A stretch of DNA of 64,000 nt. Origin: Allantophomopsis cytisporea. Lineage: Eukaryota > Ascomycota > Leotiomycetes > Phacidiales > Phacidiaceae. Made by a program: the position numbers and the translations under genes. The notes under the pieces were generated by a model. It saw only the letters and a program-made list of their open reading frames with translations, was not told the DNA's origin and searched no databases. The stretch spans positions 930,001 through 994,000 of the forward strand of contig CP103030.1 of assembly GCA_024752435.1 (NCBI GenBank), written 5' to 3'. Within the stretch, counting starts at the first letter, position 1. Every line of letters starts with the position of its first letter. This document shows, piece after piece, positions 47,574-60,616 of this stretch.

Positions 47574-50500
47574 CTCAAGAAGAATTGAAGTTGTAGTTGG
47601 GTTGAGACTTTTGTTGTGCAACTCCGTGGGGGGGATTGATCAGGGTGATGCGGGAAAGCCGGACAAGTTCGGTAGTGGATTTTTTTTCTCGTGTGCGGAT
47701 GAATTGATGATGCTATGACCTGAGCATATAGACGGACAACACGGGGATAGTATTTAATGTTTGGATTTAGGCAAACAAAAGTAATGTCGGATTTGATGTT
47801 TGTGGGCGTGAAGGAAGAGAAGGGAGAGTGATTTTGGGAGGGGGGAGAATATGGAAGAGGAAGAAGATGTTGTGGTTGAAGAAGAGGTCGAGGGAAGGGA
47901 GATGATACAGTAAGTAGTAGCCGTAGTCGTAGTCGTAGTAATAGATGAGGTAGGATGTGATGGGGGATTTTGAATACTCTATCACTATGGGCGGCGCGTA
48001 GGAATAAGGTAGAGAAGGCAGAAAAGGCAGAGAGAGAGAATGCGATGCGATGCGATGCGATGCGATGCGAGAGCGAGCGAGTCCAATGACTGTGTGGGTG
48101 GGCGTGTCCCGAGTTAGCTACAAGAGAATCATCTATGCCTGAGGGGCGTCAGTTTAAAATCAATACATGATTTTTGGGAGTGTTTCTAGTACACTAGCCA
48201 AGGTAAAGTCCTAAAGGAACAACATAACATGGGAGGCTTGGGCAGGCTTGGCCATGTCGTAGCAGGACTGACAGCACTGACAATCACTGAGTGTGCTCTC
48301 TGCAACCTTACGGAATACGGATGGACTTGAGTACGTCTGATACGCCAACAATGCCTGTACTTGAGGTATGTATGTGATAAATGTCTCTTCTCTCATCAAC
48401 CTTGGCATATTCCTCATTTCATTCCTTTCCCTTGGATTCTTATCCCCTTCATAACCGTCTTTCTTTGTACGGATGTCTTCTGCTTCCGCTGCTCTGCTCT
48501 TGGTTTGGCTCTGGCTTTGGCTTGGGCTTGGGGCCGAAGAGAGGAACAAAAAGGAACGGGGTCTTTTTGGGGCTGAACGAAGCCTTGCGATGGGAGCTGT
48601 GAGCCTTGAGGTCTTGACGGATGAAGAATCAAAGCTTGAGCTTGAGTGAGGCACAGTGAGTGGAGTGATTGTAGCGTGCTGAGATGATCTCCTCTCACTC
48701 TTGCTTGTTCATGCTTCCACATGCACGCACGACACACTAATCCCGACTTTCTCAATTAATTGCTGCTGCAGCCAGGTACAAGGCGACATTCGAGATTACA
48801 GTACTGACTTCTCGTGACTCTTTGCGTCTCTCTTACCAATGGAGTACCAACAATATCTGGAAATGCAAAACACGCGAGAAAGCGACCTGCGCTCGCAATG
48901 CTGTTTGATTTTCTACCGAACACCATCATCACCCGGTCATATTCAGCGGTGCTTGCTTGGATCATTCATGGAACCGAGGAAAGGATAATGTAGGTAGGTA
49001 GGCAAGCATACAGGAGTACACAGGACGAGATGGATAACACTTGTACAGAGTAAGCCTGAGACCAACAGGGTATGTGGCGACGGATGAGCACTGATTCCTA
49101 CTCGGGTCGGTACCTGAATACCTTATTATGTTGGACAACTTTGGAGCCAGCATCCAGCATGCAGCATGGGCAGAATTTTAAAGAAAACGAACAATCGCAG
49201 CTGTGATACGGCCACACCTATTCGCATATCTGCACCTCAGAGAGCTCTGGTCTGAGAATAATGACCGACGCTCAGTGTTCGAAGATGAGGAGTCGATACA
49301 ATCTGCATAAAACATAAAACAACGCTCGAACACGCTCGACACTGATTTAGCATGGTTGATGATTGATTTCGATATTCGCCTCAATTACCCTGCGAATCTA
49401 AGCAAGAGAAACATCCAAAATGACCTGCTGATGGAGGATGATGTTGATGAGATCCATCTGCGTATGTAATACCAAGGATAATATGGTAGTGCTTACTTTA
49501 CTGCCCAAGAAAAGAGCCCCTAAGAATAAAATTCTACCTTATTTCTCGCGCAAAGGGGGTGGGAGACGACTCACTGAGTTGCTGCAGATGATTACATCAG
49601 TCAGCCTCATAATACATAATTAAGGTCAGTACCATTACCAGTACTTACACACACACTCAATTAAACTCAACCACGGATTCCATACTATTCACTTGCTATA
49701 TTTATATGATTCTCATACCGAATGCTACATCTTTATTTATCTGATCATCTTCATTATAAAAACAGTATATGTCTTACAAGCCATGTGATGATGTCTCTCT
49801 TCCTCTATCTCAACTCAACTCCCAAGCCACAGTCTCAAGCAGGCTGTACACAGTACTGTATGTACAGATGGGGTACATATCGTCAAGTATGACAAGAGTT
49901 GGTAAACCTCAGCCACGAGACTATTATCTACCCGTCCCACATGCAAAACAACTTCTACCAAAGTATCAGCAGCGACAAAAGTGTATTGTTTACATGCAAA
50001 TATCTTGCTTCAGAATATATCTACATACAATGAACTCTAAGCACAACACCACAGAGGTAATGCAAATGCACAAACATTAAAACTCGGCAAAGAACTTCAT
50101 ATCGACACTCTCTTCCACTCCACTCCACTCCCGCCAAGGGTCAACGAAAGAACAGCACTCATCTCGCTTTGAGGACTCGCTCTGCAACGAACATCTTCGG
50201 GTGCTCTTCGCGCCATTCATCTCCTTGCAGCCTGGCATCCGCGATTCCGTCGTCTCAGTCCAGCATATCCATCCACCACTTCTGCGCAGTAAACATCTCC
50301 TCCATGGAATTTCCACTTCAACAGGGATACGCCCACTCACTCCGGATGCGCTATGCGCTCGACTTTTTTTTCTTCTCCTCCCTGTATTTTGCACGCCCGT
50401 GACCGAAACCCGAAGCTGATCTGAGTCTAGGTATGGGGCCTGTAGGGCCGTATGTGGGTAGGTATCTACCTCAGCGAAGTGGGTTCATATCACGGTGGTT

Positions 50501-53500
50501 TGTTGGACATTTTGCTTGCTTGCTAGATGGCCCTGGACTGTGAGAGTGTGAGCTCGTCCTTTTGCTCGACTCCGACACTCCCGTGTGCCGTGGCTCCGGT
50601 ACACTGGGTTTTGTCTCGGTGTCTGTACTTGCAACCTGTAGGCGCTGAGCTCGTTCCTAACGCCTTTCTCGCTGTCATACATTTGCGGAGGGGCATTGAG
50701 CTCTTTCAATGCTGGTCTTGTGAGCTGTACTGTTTGGCGCTTTATGGCCCAATATTCTATGCACTGATATCACTCGAACGTGTACTGTGATGTGTGGTCT
50801 TGAACTTGGCCCGGACGAGTCTGGAAAGAAGTGACAATGAGCCACTGATGCAATTTGACATCACTTCCCTCATGCTTTGCGCCTTTATTCGTGCCATTAT
50901 TGTGTGCTATGAAAACAATAGGAACAGCATCGACCGATCTCGATAACATGTCATCGAATCGGAGTAACATCAACCAGATCAATCACACTCAAGATGTTTC
51001 TAGCTCAATTAAATCTCCGAATATCTTCATTTACGCATTGATTCGGATAGTCCTCACTACCACGCAGATTGCTATTCGTTGTCAGTATAAGTAAATTCGG
51101 ATGAACGTTGGTAGGAGAATGGTATTTTGACGACGATCATGCGATATTCCCATGGACAAGGCTCATCCCTCCTACATTGCCAATCCGCGGTATCAAGCCG
51201 TTGCACTTCAGTGCTCGCCTACTACGTCCTTACGCTGTGAAACAAAAGACGGCACGCCGCTCTTCGCGCATTCTCTGGTGATTCTGTTGCATTATGTATG
51301 ACACTACGCAGAGACTGTACACGGTACAGTAGGTCGGATCGTATTGTCCATAAACTGAAGAGAAGTACAGCAGGAATACAACACACAAAGTGCATTTCAG
51401 AAACATGACCGAGCGTCTTCTCAACGGTTGATATGCTGGAGAAGCGCAGTTGAAGTGAGGACAAGAGGCTCGACTCAGCGAAAGTTATGCCGTGTTCCAA
51501 ACTCAATCCATATACATCGGATTGCTCGATATCATATCATATCGAAGTTCTCTGAATTGCATATTTCCATACCTACCACACTCGAGCATCTCAATCTGAT
51601 ATACGTGAAAAGCAATACGTACTGAATGAACGGACATAGTGCCATCTACCAGCCACGCAGTAATCGGCGCCCTCATCACCATCACCACACGACGAGGCGC
51701 TGAATTGGTGCAGGTACAGTGCTACATACGTACAGGCATCGCCCAAACTCTGATGTGGTGCTCCCTCACGTCGAAGCCACAACACACACACGGCATACAT
51801 CCACCCCGAGATGTGCACAAGCCAGCACAGTAGAGCTTTTATGCACGCTAGGAGACACCACTCCCCACCAAACGCCCAGACCGCCTCTAATCTCTCACCT
51901 CTCTTCACGTCGGGTCCGACTTTGACTCTGACCGTGTTGATCCGATGGGACTGGACAGCGCTACAACTCACTTGTTGAGAGATCGTCTGAATGATGGAAT
52001 GAGAAGAAAGGAGAAGGGTCAATTGGGCGGATAGGGTTTGCTGTTTTGAAAAAAATTGAAAGGGATTTATAGAGAGAGGGCAGTTGTCCGGTTTGGCTTT
52101 GTTTACTTTGTGTTTTTGCCGCGGTACGGAAGGCTGGCCAGGTTGATGGACTTGGAATACGGGTGCGGATGTGGGGATTCAAGAGCTGTGGAGCCGATAG
52201 GATCTGCTGACGAAGAATGGCATGACCGATACTCTCTACCTAGACTGGCATGACTAAATACGAGCAATAAGGTAGGAAAAGGTTGATGTGAGATGTGTTG
52301 GATGTAGGCGGACAGAGTACGGAGGTTTGATAGATCTATCATCAAAGCTCTGTGTACTCTATGGAATATCCCCAAGTATTCTATGACAGCATGATGTCTC
52401 TCCATGCAGGTACTGTACTTGTACATACATCCCCACAATCATCCCTCCACGTCCCATCTTCAAGAAACACTTCTCACGTGCGCAATTCCTACTTGCAGCG
52501 TAGCTACGATAAGGGGTAGCCATCACCACCACATCACTCAAATCAAAATACCTTCCTCTATCTCCCAAGCATATCTCAAGCATCATATAAACTCCCTCTC
52601 ATCTCTCCCCTTTCATCCATCGAAAACTCCCGAAACATACCTGAAATTGAGTCATGCCCACCTCTCCAGTACAAAAAGCAAGACAGAAACCCAGGGACAA
52701 AATCCGAGATCCGGGGAAATCGTAGCGTCGGCAACCCCCTGAATGTCTTGCTTGGATGCCGTGAAGGGGTTTCTGTGCCGCAGAGCGTTGGGCGGATCGA
52801 AGGTGTAATTTCATTTTGCGGGAGGGGGTTGGGCGGTGGGGGATCCGTGCTGGGGAGGATGTGCGGGATGGAGGGGGGAGTGATGATGGGTGTGCTACGT
52901 GTATGTTGACTTGTGTGCGATAGGCGTATGGTGACGAGGTGCGTGTTTTGTTGTCTTTGAGCTGGGGAGATTGTGGGGTTTGATGGATGTTGGATTTGGG
53001 ATTTGGCAGTTGGGCGTCACTTGATGTGTTCTGAGGGTGTTTGACACAATCTTCTGTAATTTGCGGTTCCCCTCTTTATTCTTCCCTGTCGGAATCTGTC
53101 TGGTCTTTCAGAGTAGCTCTATGGTGGTGTCTACAGCGATGACAGGTTATCATAGAAGTTATGACAGCGATTATCCGGATCGGTTAGGGGCGGGACTATA
53201 TAAACGGCCCGGGGCACAGCTCTCTTGAGTATGCGCGATACTATCAAATGATAAAGGTGCCATTGAGGTGTGTGTGAATGTTGGTTAGTATTCTCGAAAG
53301 TGATGCGACTTGTGTTGAGGTGACGATGAGAAAGGGAACGGTGACGAAGGATACATCGATGATGTTATCTAGAATATGCGAAGATTCTCATTCTAGTTCC
53401 GTTATTGGACTCCACTCACTTTGCAGTATATCAGTTTTATGTAATCTGGCTACTAACTGCAGCTGAAGGTCATCAGTGAGCTCGAGATTGTTTATATAGA

Positions 53501-55640
53501 TGGCAAATCTTCAAACGTAATGACTTTGCAAAACAGTTGCCCAATATCTCAGTTGGCTATACGGCCTACGATCTCTGACTATCTGCAGTACCTGTTCATC
53601 ATATCGGAAGTTAGGCAGGTTGTAGATGTCCTAACTCAATTTGAGGGCATAATCACATCAGAGTCGGTTTGATTCGAACTCAAGGATTGCACTACCAATC
53701 TCTCTAGGCAAGTTGGTGGGGAACTAGATCTACGAGAAGTGTAGTGGGGATATCGAGAAGCACCTTTCTCTGGTACAGTAGAGATCAAGAAATCTAAGTG
53801 GCCCAAGGACTTAGGATCACGATTACAAGTCTCGCCAGCTCGGCTGGTTTTATGGAGCTTGGCGCTATAAATAATCTAATATGCAGCATTTTGATGTGAG
53901 TACTTTCAAATCACCAGTCAAACGACGATATGGTTCTTTGTCTGTTACATTATTCGCATTGACAACATACAAGCATGAGTCTTGCGTGAAAATCGATCAA
54001 GTAAACGACAACGAGAGGCTTGACGATGATGAGCAAGTAGGTTGACTATGAATTACCAGGACTTCGGAATAAGCAACCAAAAATAGAACAAAAAGAATAT
54101 GGAAGCGGCTGATGCAGGATTTAAAGCAGCAAAAGATCAATGGATAGGAGAGTGCAGTCTCGTATCTCATTGCAGAAAACCCGCTTATGGGTTTTGCTTT
54201 CCGTGTACTTACCAATTCCAAGTTTTGGGGGAAGGGGGAGATTGACTACTGCACTAATCATTCCTTGAAAGTTGCAAATCTTTGGCTTAATTGATTATGT
54301 ATTATTGTTGCGGGTGGGTTTTCTAGTGAGGTGTGATGGTTGTGTTGCTCACTTTCATTATTTGTATCTTGCTTCATTCTACTTACAAACTAGCGTCGAT
54401 TGTCCAACAATGCAACCTATTTTGATGTGATAGATCTGTTTAACGAACTTGTCTTATATCAGACTCATTTGTATAGTTTTGTTTCATTGAGAAAACTCTA
54501 TGTCTCAAGACTCAGCTGTAGCTCCATCCTTTGCCTAGATTTTGTACCTTACGTTTTGGATACGTTGAGATATATTATATAGTTGAGCGTGAGGACTTCG
54601 ACTTGCGACTGTTCCAAGTTCCTTGTCGGCCAGCTTGTGATAGTAAATATTTGGCTGACTTGCGATAAATGCTATTAAGAGCCATAAAGAGTATGTAAGA
54701 TATGGAATTATTATAAGAAATCCATCCACGAATCTGTACTTGCTGGGGAATTCGCAATTATACGTGTAATAGAGGCATATTTCAGAAGACTTATCAACCC
54801 AAGTATCAGAGGTACCTCTCTTTCCTGGATGAGCTGCTAAGATTGCCACAACTCTAATTCTGTGCTCACATAGTATCAGGGTGCTTGAGACCATTTATGG
54901 AAATCGAAACAAGAGATCTGATTCAAATCTACTTTGGCCACCCGAGTGGAAATGAATACAACACGCATCACTGAACTTACAGGTTCGACTCGCTGTCCAA
55001 GGCCAAAGAGAATCCAGACAAATCCCTTCAGGGGTTTCTGATGCCGAGTAGTATGAAAACGGGTTAGACGGCATGCCACAAGTACTGAAAGCTCTATATT
55101 CTTTTTGAAATCTTGGCTACCCCCATACCTGTCCTGTATGCATTCTTGTGTAATATTTAGTCTACATCCAACGAAATTATAAGTAACAGCAGTACTGCCG
55201 CTGATGATAAAGGTTGAGCAATTCGAAGGCTGTTGACAATTTTTGTATCGATATGAAAGGACTGATGACAATAAGATCCTTTTAGAAAGGTTCTGCTCAT
55301 CATTCAAAGAATCAAACGTATAATCATGTTGACATTCGAGTATCTTTTTGGTAGAACTCTTCATTGGAAAAAGGATCTTCTCCATTTCATGAACTCAAAC
55401 ATTCTGACATATAAAACTGAAAGTTCTAAAAAACTGATCTATTGCATATACACATGCGTACAATTCAAAAGCACGTTGTTATGGATAAGTCTTCCAATAT
55501 GATATCTTTTTATTGATAAGTTTGTTTAAAAAAAATTGTAAATCACACAAAACAAACATCGAGGCCCAAGTAGAGAAGTATTAAGATCATTTAAATCCAT
55601 CTATCTATACAATTTTATTCTCCCAAATTATCGCGTTACC
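47574..55640. other. 8-kb gene-free stretch
   Basis: Between the AUR1 start and the CWH43 stop. No frame longer than about 170 codons exists; the longest (54876-55385, minus; 48211-48654, minus) lack domains or an ATG start and often overlap frames on the other strand. Base composition from 47.6 to 52.9 kb is ordinary, so simple decay does not explain it; from 53 kb onward it is more AT-rich. It may contain the AUR1 promoter, noncoding transcripts, or multi-exon genes with short exons that cannot be joined by eye. Confidence 0.5.
48041..48070. repeat. (TGCGA)6 microsatellite
   Basis: Six perfect TGCGA units, followed directly by a GAGC run. It lies about 470 bp upstream of the AUR1 start and is non-coding. 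Confidence 0.9.
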
Positions 55641-58600
55641 CTAAGCAAAATATCTGGGTTCATCAAAGACATGGTATTTATGTCCCCTGACGCCCTCACC
55701 CTTAAACAAGGCTGGGAACCTATATCCCTCAGGAACTTTATCTTCGGCAATATGTTTGCCACGCATCTGCTTTCCGTCGACGGAATATAGGCCGTGTTCC
55801 GGCTCACCAACAACAAACTTTCCAACCTGGATCTCGGTGTCGGTGATGGTGGAGCGTGAAACACGTGCGTAGCCAGTACGCTTGATGCCCTTGTAGAGGA
55901 TGTACTCGCACCATCTATCCCAATCTGTAGGATCGATGTCATTCATGCCGGATTTCTCGCCGACATATGTATTGTAGTTCCCTTCAAGTGGCTTTGTGAC
56001 TAGATAACTCAGCAAGATACTAGGTCTTGGAGAGTCATGCATCAGTTTGGAGAGGTATTCGGATTGGAGTCTGCGATCTTCTGGATCTTCTTCTTGTCCA
56101 GAGTGGAATACAAAGACATCAACAAGTTCGCCATAGCAATCTAGGGTAGCATGGATAGCTGGAGCAAGTTCTCCAACTGGTGATGGGAGGAGATGATGAG
56201 TGGAGTTGACGATGGGGAACTTGGAGAGTAGTGCAGATCCCCAAGTATGTTTGTTTGGACCTGGTCCGTAATCCACGTACATTCCAAGATCTTCAGCAAG
56301 AAATTGCGTTGTATCTCTGTTGCCCATGATAATGCGCTGAAGATCGGATTCCAGAAGACCAATAACATCAATCTCCAATTCCTTGATTACATCTCGCATA
56401 CGATATTCACTAGACCACATGTCATTATCGAGAGAAAAGTGAATAGTCCAAATACCAGCAGTGAGAAGCTTCTCATCCTTGTGATATGGAGTGTAGTCGT
56501 ATGTTGGGAATCGAAGGTAACCAACGGATACAGCCATGAGTTGCAAGAAGGTGAGAACATAAAGGTAATATGCTCGCTGCTTTCGGGGAGCGGCCGGTGC
56601 CGGTGAACGCTTTCTCAAAGTATCTGATGATATTGGTCCCGCAGCGTATACGCCAATGGCCAACGCGATCATTGTAGAAAGCATGACCCAGTCAGTGTGC
56701 TCACGGACCAATGGGCCACCAGGAACGAAAGCATAAGCCACAACCCAGACGTGAAAAAGAACCAGGAAGTTGTATATAAGGAAACCAAGCCCAAACGTCG
56801 TAGCAGGTGACTTGCGTGCGGCACTGGATATGAGAGTTGGGGATACACCCATGAGATAGACTGCCACCATCAAAGCTCCGTAGAAACCTGTCCAATGGCT
56901 ATAAAAGGTCAAGAGCACAGCTCCAACGGCGCCAGCGCCGAAGAAAATCCAACTACTTGCCAACCTCTCGTAGAACAAGCCAATCAAAAGCCCACCACCC
57001 ATTGCTGCAATGGTATAGGCACCATGAGGAGCGGCAATTGGACCACGAACAGGCCAGCCTTCCCAGCCCCACAAAATCATAGTGCTGGAGTCAGATAGCA
57101 ATGAATGCAGACCGAAGAAGAGGCCGCCAATTCCAAAGGCTGCCAATACTGACGAGCCTTCATTAGTACTTTGCAAAGAACGATTGTAGCCGGTAAGTGT
57201 AGTTCTACGCGTAGAACGAAGAACCGCCAATACAGCAAGGATGAATCCTATACCATTCAAGCCGCCATTTGCAGCATGAGATGTCGGCCAAATCGGGTTG
57301 TTGGTGTGGCAAGCAAATTTCACAACGCTTGACATGAGCAAGCCGATAGTCCACGCTAGGATTTTTGTTTCCAGGCGTGCTGGATTCGCCGATTCTGAAT
57401 ACCATGTTGCAGCCCATGACAAACATCCCATCCAGAGTCCGAAACCAACCGTAAAGAGTCGATATGTAGGTTCAGTAATTTGGTAGGCCAACAAGCTGGT
57501 CAGAGAGAGTAGATGACATATCCGAAGGTTTTTAAGCACATAAGAGCGGATTGACTTGTTTGCGAGTAAAAATGGTGATACGGTGGTCATGATCATAACC
57601 TCGTAACCAGAGATTCCCATATACCAGAGAGGGAAATCTATAGATATTTAGTAACTATACTTTTAAATTCCATATCTCTCACTTACACCAAACAACAACT
57701 CCAAGAGAGGTAAGTGTTGACCAAAAAACAAACTGTCTCACTATTAGCACAATATACCCGTGAACCGTGCACATAACCTACGCCATTGTAGACATCTGCA
57801 GCAGCATCAATTGCTTCAGGCCACAAGAAAGGTCCTCCGAAAACTCGTCCGATTGGCTTGTCCTTTCTGTTTTATGTTCGTCAGAGTTTAGTGACATTGA
57901 TAGATAAGATTGTTACATACTCTTTCTCAAGGATGACATCGGCAACCACAGTATCGCGACTACATAAAACATCTCAGAAGTGTTCAACAATTTCGTTATA
58001 TTGGCCGATATCGAAATCGTAATAGTACATCATAGTACAGGATCTATTTCGGAAGCCATTGAACGTACCCCTTGCTCAAACCCTTAGTATCCTTCACAAT
58101 TAATTCTAATCCGTCAAAGTCGAGGATCGTTACGGCATCGAATGCGACATCGAGCAACACTAGCGACCACTCAAAGAAAGCATAAATTGTGTAGGCTATA
58201 ATGAATTAGCAATACTCAAAAAAGCTTTTCCTATCATCTTACCTCCTGCAACCTTGTGGACCTTGTGTTGAATAAAAAAGTAAATTAATGGCACTAAAGT
58301 ACCGAAAAAGCCGCCAGCAAAGTACTTTCTATAAGTTACTGCGCGGGCATTATTTGGACTCAATGCTAAGCACCCCAATGTCCATGGAAGAGTTGCGACG
58401 AGATACGATATCATAAAAATGTCATGCCAGTCGTGGTCATCGGTCGAAGTGACGTAAGTCCAGCCGCCGCAGGTAAGAGTTCGGAAAACGCCCATAAAGG
58501 CAACAAATTTTGGCAGCCCGGAATCGGGTCGTTTCGTGAGGACATACCAGAGGCCAACGAGCGCAAATCTAGGACCTTCAAACTTGTAAGTAAATATTAT

Positions 58601-58964
58601 CAATTTTCTGGGGTTGATTGTTGATAGGACTGATGCTTACCGGAAGTGATAGCAATAAACACCATGAAGAACGAGCGCTCTGGATAACGGTCCCCAATGG
58701 TCGCTGACACCGAGGGAAACCATTCTTGCGGATAGCCGTAGTGTTCGTTTTGAACAATCTTATGATAATGAAGGTAGCAGCCGACAATGAGTGCACTCAA
58801 AAACGCAGCTATTGATAAAGATCAGCTCATATTTTTTGCCATGTTGAATGAAGTGTTGACTAATAGAGAGCTCTCTTACAGTATGCCGCAACAGTATGTG
58901 CCCAAGCAACCCATTTTCCATTGAAAGCGAGCACAACGTCGCCGTCCTTATATTTCGGCGCCAT
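55641..58964 (-). CDS. CWH43: GPI-anchor lipid remodelling protein Cwh43
   Basis: Eight exons: 58880-58964, 58641-58808, 58243-58575, 58069-58195, 57921-57959, 57782-57866, 57687-57732 and 55641-57637. All joins close in phase, giving 959 residues, close to yeast Cwh43 (953). The N-terminal third is a DRAM/Frag1-type membrane domain (EWFPSVSATIGDRYPE, then SGPRFALVGLWY across intron 2). A long multi-helix region follows. The C-terminal 270 residues resemble the exonuclease-endonuclease-phosphatase fold (IDVIGLLESD, WGSALLSKFP, DVFVFHSGQ). In yeast the protein exchanges diacylglycerol for ceramide on GPI anchors in the secretory pathway. Exons 5 and 7 are only 39 and 46 nt. Introns are 47-109 nt. 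Confidence 0.92.
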
Positions 58965-59350
58965 TTGGGAAAATCAGAAGCTGGTCACATCCAGTAGATG
59001 CCTCTCTGTAAGAAATTTTTACAATCAAGGAAGGGAAGTCCGGAAGTGAGAGGAAGAGAGCTGTAGTGCCAAGATGCGCTGGAAGTGGATTGTTATTTCG
59101 CGCGCGCGGAGCTCACGGCAACGGCACCAAATATTGCTGGTCATCACCTGGGCACCCACCAACGATCACGCTGACTATCCCCAAAAAGTCCAAGCGTTCA
59201 GCTTCCGGACTTTGCTCTATTCTGAAGTTCTGCCGCCAAAATGTTCCACACCGCCTAGCCTTTTCGAAAAGCCGATCACCAGGATTATTTGAATGTTAGA
59301 TCGAAAGTTACACTTTTCCTCCCCAGATCATACAACATAACTACTCCAGA
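58965..59350. promoter_or_regulatory. Divergent promoter CWH43 / UTP6
   Basis: 386 bp between two opposite start codons, so both promoters share this interval. It holds a CGCGCGCG run near 59100. No specific factor site is claimed. Confidence 0.55.
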
Positions 59351-60616
59351 ATGTCGGGAGCAAGTGATAAGGCGCGCTTTTATATGGAACAGGCCGTTCC
59401 ACAACTGCGCGAGTTTGAGGAAAAGAAGTTATTCACAAAGGTATTTTCCAATCAACATTTTCCAGTCGCGCGATAGCAATGATACTGACAACTCCTTCAG
59501 GACGAAATCCGTACACTGGTTAAGAAGCGATCTGATTTCGAACATAAAGTTCTCGGCCGTGGTTCTTCGCCCGTAGACTGGGCCAGATATTGTGCATGGG
59601 AAATTTCTCTGGAGAAATTGCGACTCAAACGCTGCAAACGTATGAAGGTCAAAGATTCTTCTGCATTTTCTGGACAAGCACGCATATTTTCTATTTTCGA
59701 CCGTGCGACACGAAAACACTATGGCGATCTGGGATTATGGATGTCATATTTGCAGTTTGCAAGAGACGCGAAGGCGAACAAGAAGTTCAAGACGGTGCTG
59801 ACAGCCGCTATTCGATTACACTGTACAAAAGCAGTACTATGGTTGTACGCAGCAAAGTACACGTTGGAGGTGGAGTCAGATATGAACGGAGCGAGAAGTT
59901 ACATGCAAAGAGGAACAAGATTTTGCACTCAGACCAAGGATCTCTGGGTTGAATATGCGAAGTTAGAGATGATATACCTACACAGAATCGCCATGCGACG
60001 AAGGATTCTCGGATTGGACGTTGATAGATCTGCGATGCCGGTGATCGAGGCTGCTGAGGCTGAGGACGACGCAACATTCAAAGATTCCGCGGATGTGATT
60101 GCAATTCCCGACTTCAAATCCAGCACACTGAAGCCAAGCATGTACACGGGTGTCAAGGTAGATGGAGAGGCAACACAAGATCCAGCAACTACACCAGCCT
60201 TACAAGGTGCTATTCCAATCGCCATCTTCGAAGCTGCACGCAAACAGCAATTCTACACCCCTGCCGCCGCCGAAGCTTTCTTCGACATGTTTGCCGCTTT
60301 CACAGATGTCCCATGTCAGTCTAAGGTAATTCAACATGTGCTGGATACTATCCGCAGCGAAAGTCCGAAGGATTGTGCTACCTGCAGTTGTTATATCAGA
60401 CAACCTCTCGTGGGTGTGGAGTACAACTCTCCTGCGTTCCCAGGTGCATTGGGAACTGCTTTAGAAAGAATGAAGGAGATGATGGAGATTACGAGCGACA
60501 AGGAGGGCTTGTCAAAAAAAACACTGGCATGGATCGAACCGATATTGGCGATCGAGGGCCTGGACCCAGGCATACAGACTGTTTTGGCATATACGGCGCG
60601 GAAACTACAACAGTAG
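59351..60616 (+). CDS. UTP6: U3 snoRNP-associated protein Utp6
   Basis: Exons 59351-59440 and 59501-60616, across a 60-nt intron, encode 401 residues. The N-terminal YMEQAVPQLREFEEKKLF with KDEIRTLVKKRSDFEHKV across the splice is the conserved U3-associated domain of this family. HAT-type helical repeats follow (LWMSYLQFARDAK, VLWLYAAKYTLE, DLWVEYAKLEMIY). Utp6 is part of the UTP-B module of the small-subunit processome and acts in 18S pre-rRNA processing in the nucleolus. It is slightly shorter than yeast Utp6 (440). It is divergent from CWH43. Confidence 0.93.

Noticed and set aside
47574..47621. N-terminal extension of AUR1
   Set aside because: It starts with TTG; the first ATG is at 47573, on the minus strand.
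48211..48654. 147-codon minus-strand frame with Ser/Gln-rich start
   Set aside because: It begins with GTG, overlaps frames on the other strand and has no domain or splice partner.
54876..55385. 169-codon minus-strand frame downstream of CWH43
   Set aside because: AT-rich, no domain, and composition typical of chance frames in this region.
59066..59299. 77-codon frame in the CWH43/UTP6 spacer
   Set aside because: It lies in a short divergent promoter, overlaps another frame and has no domain.
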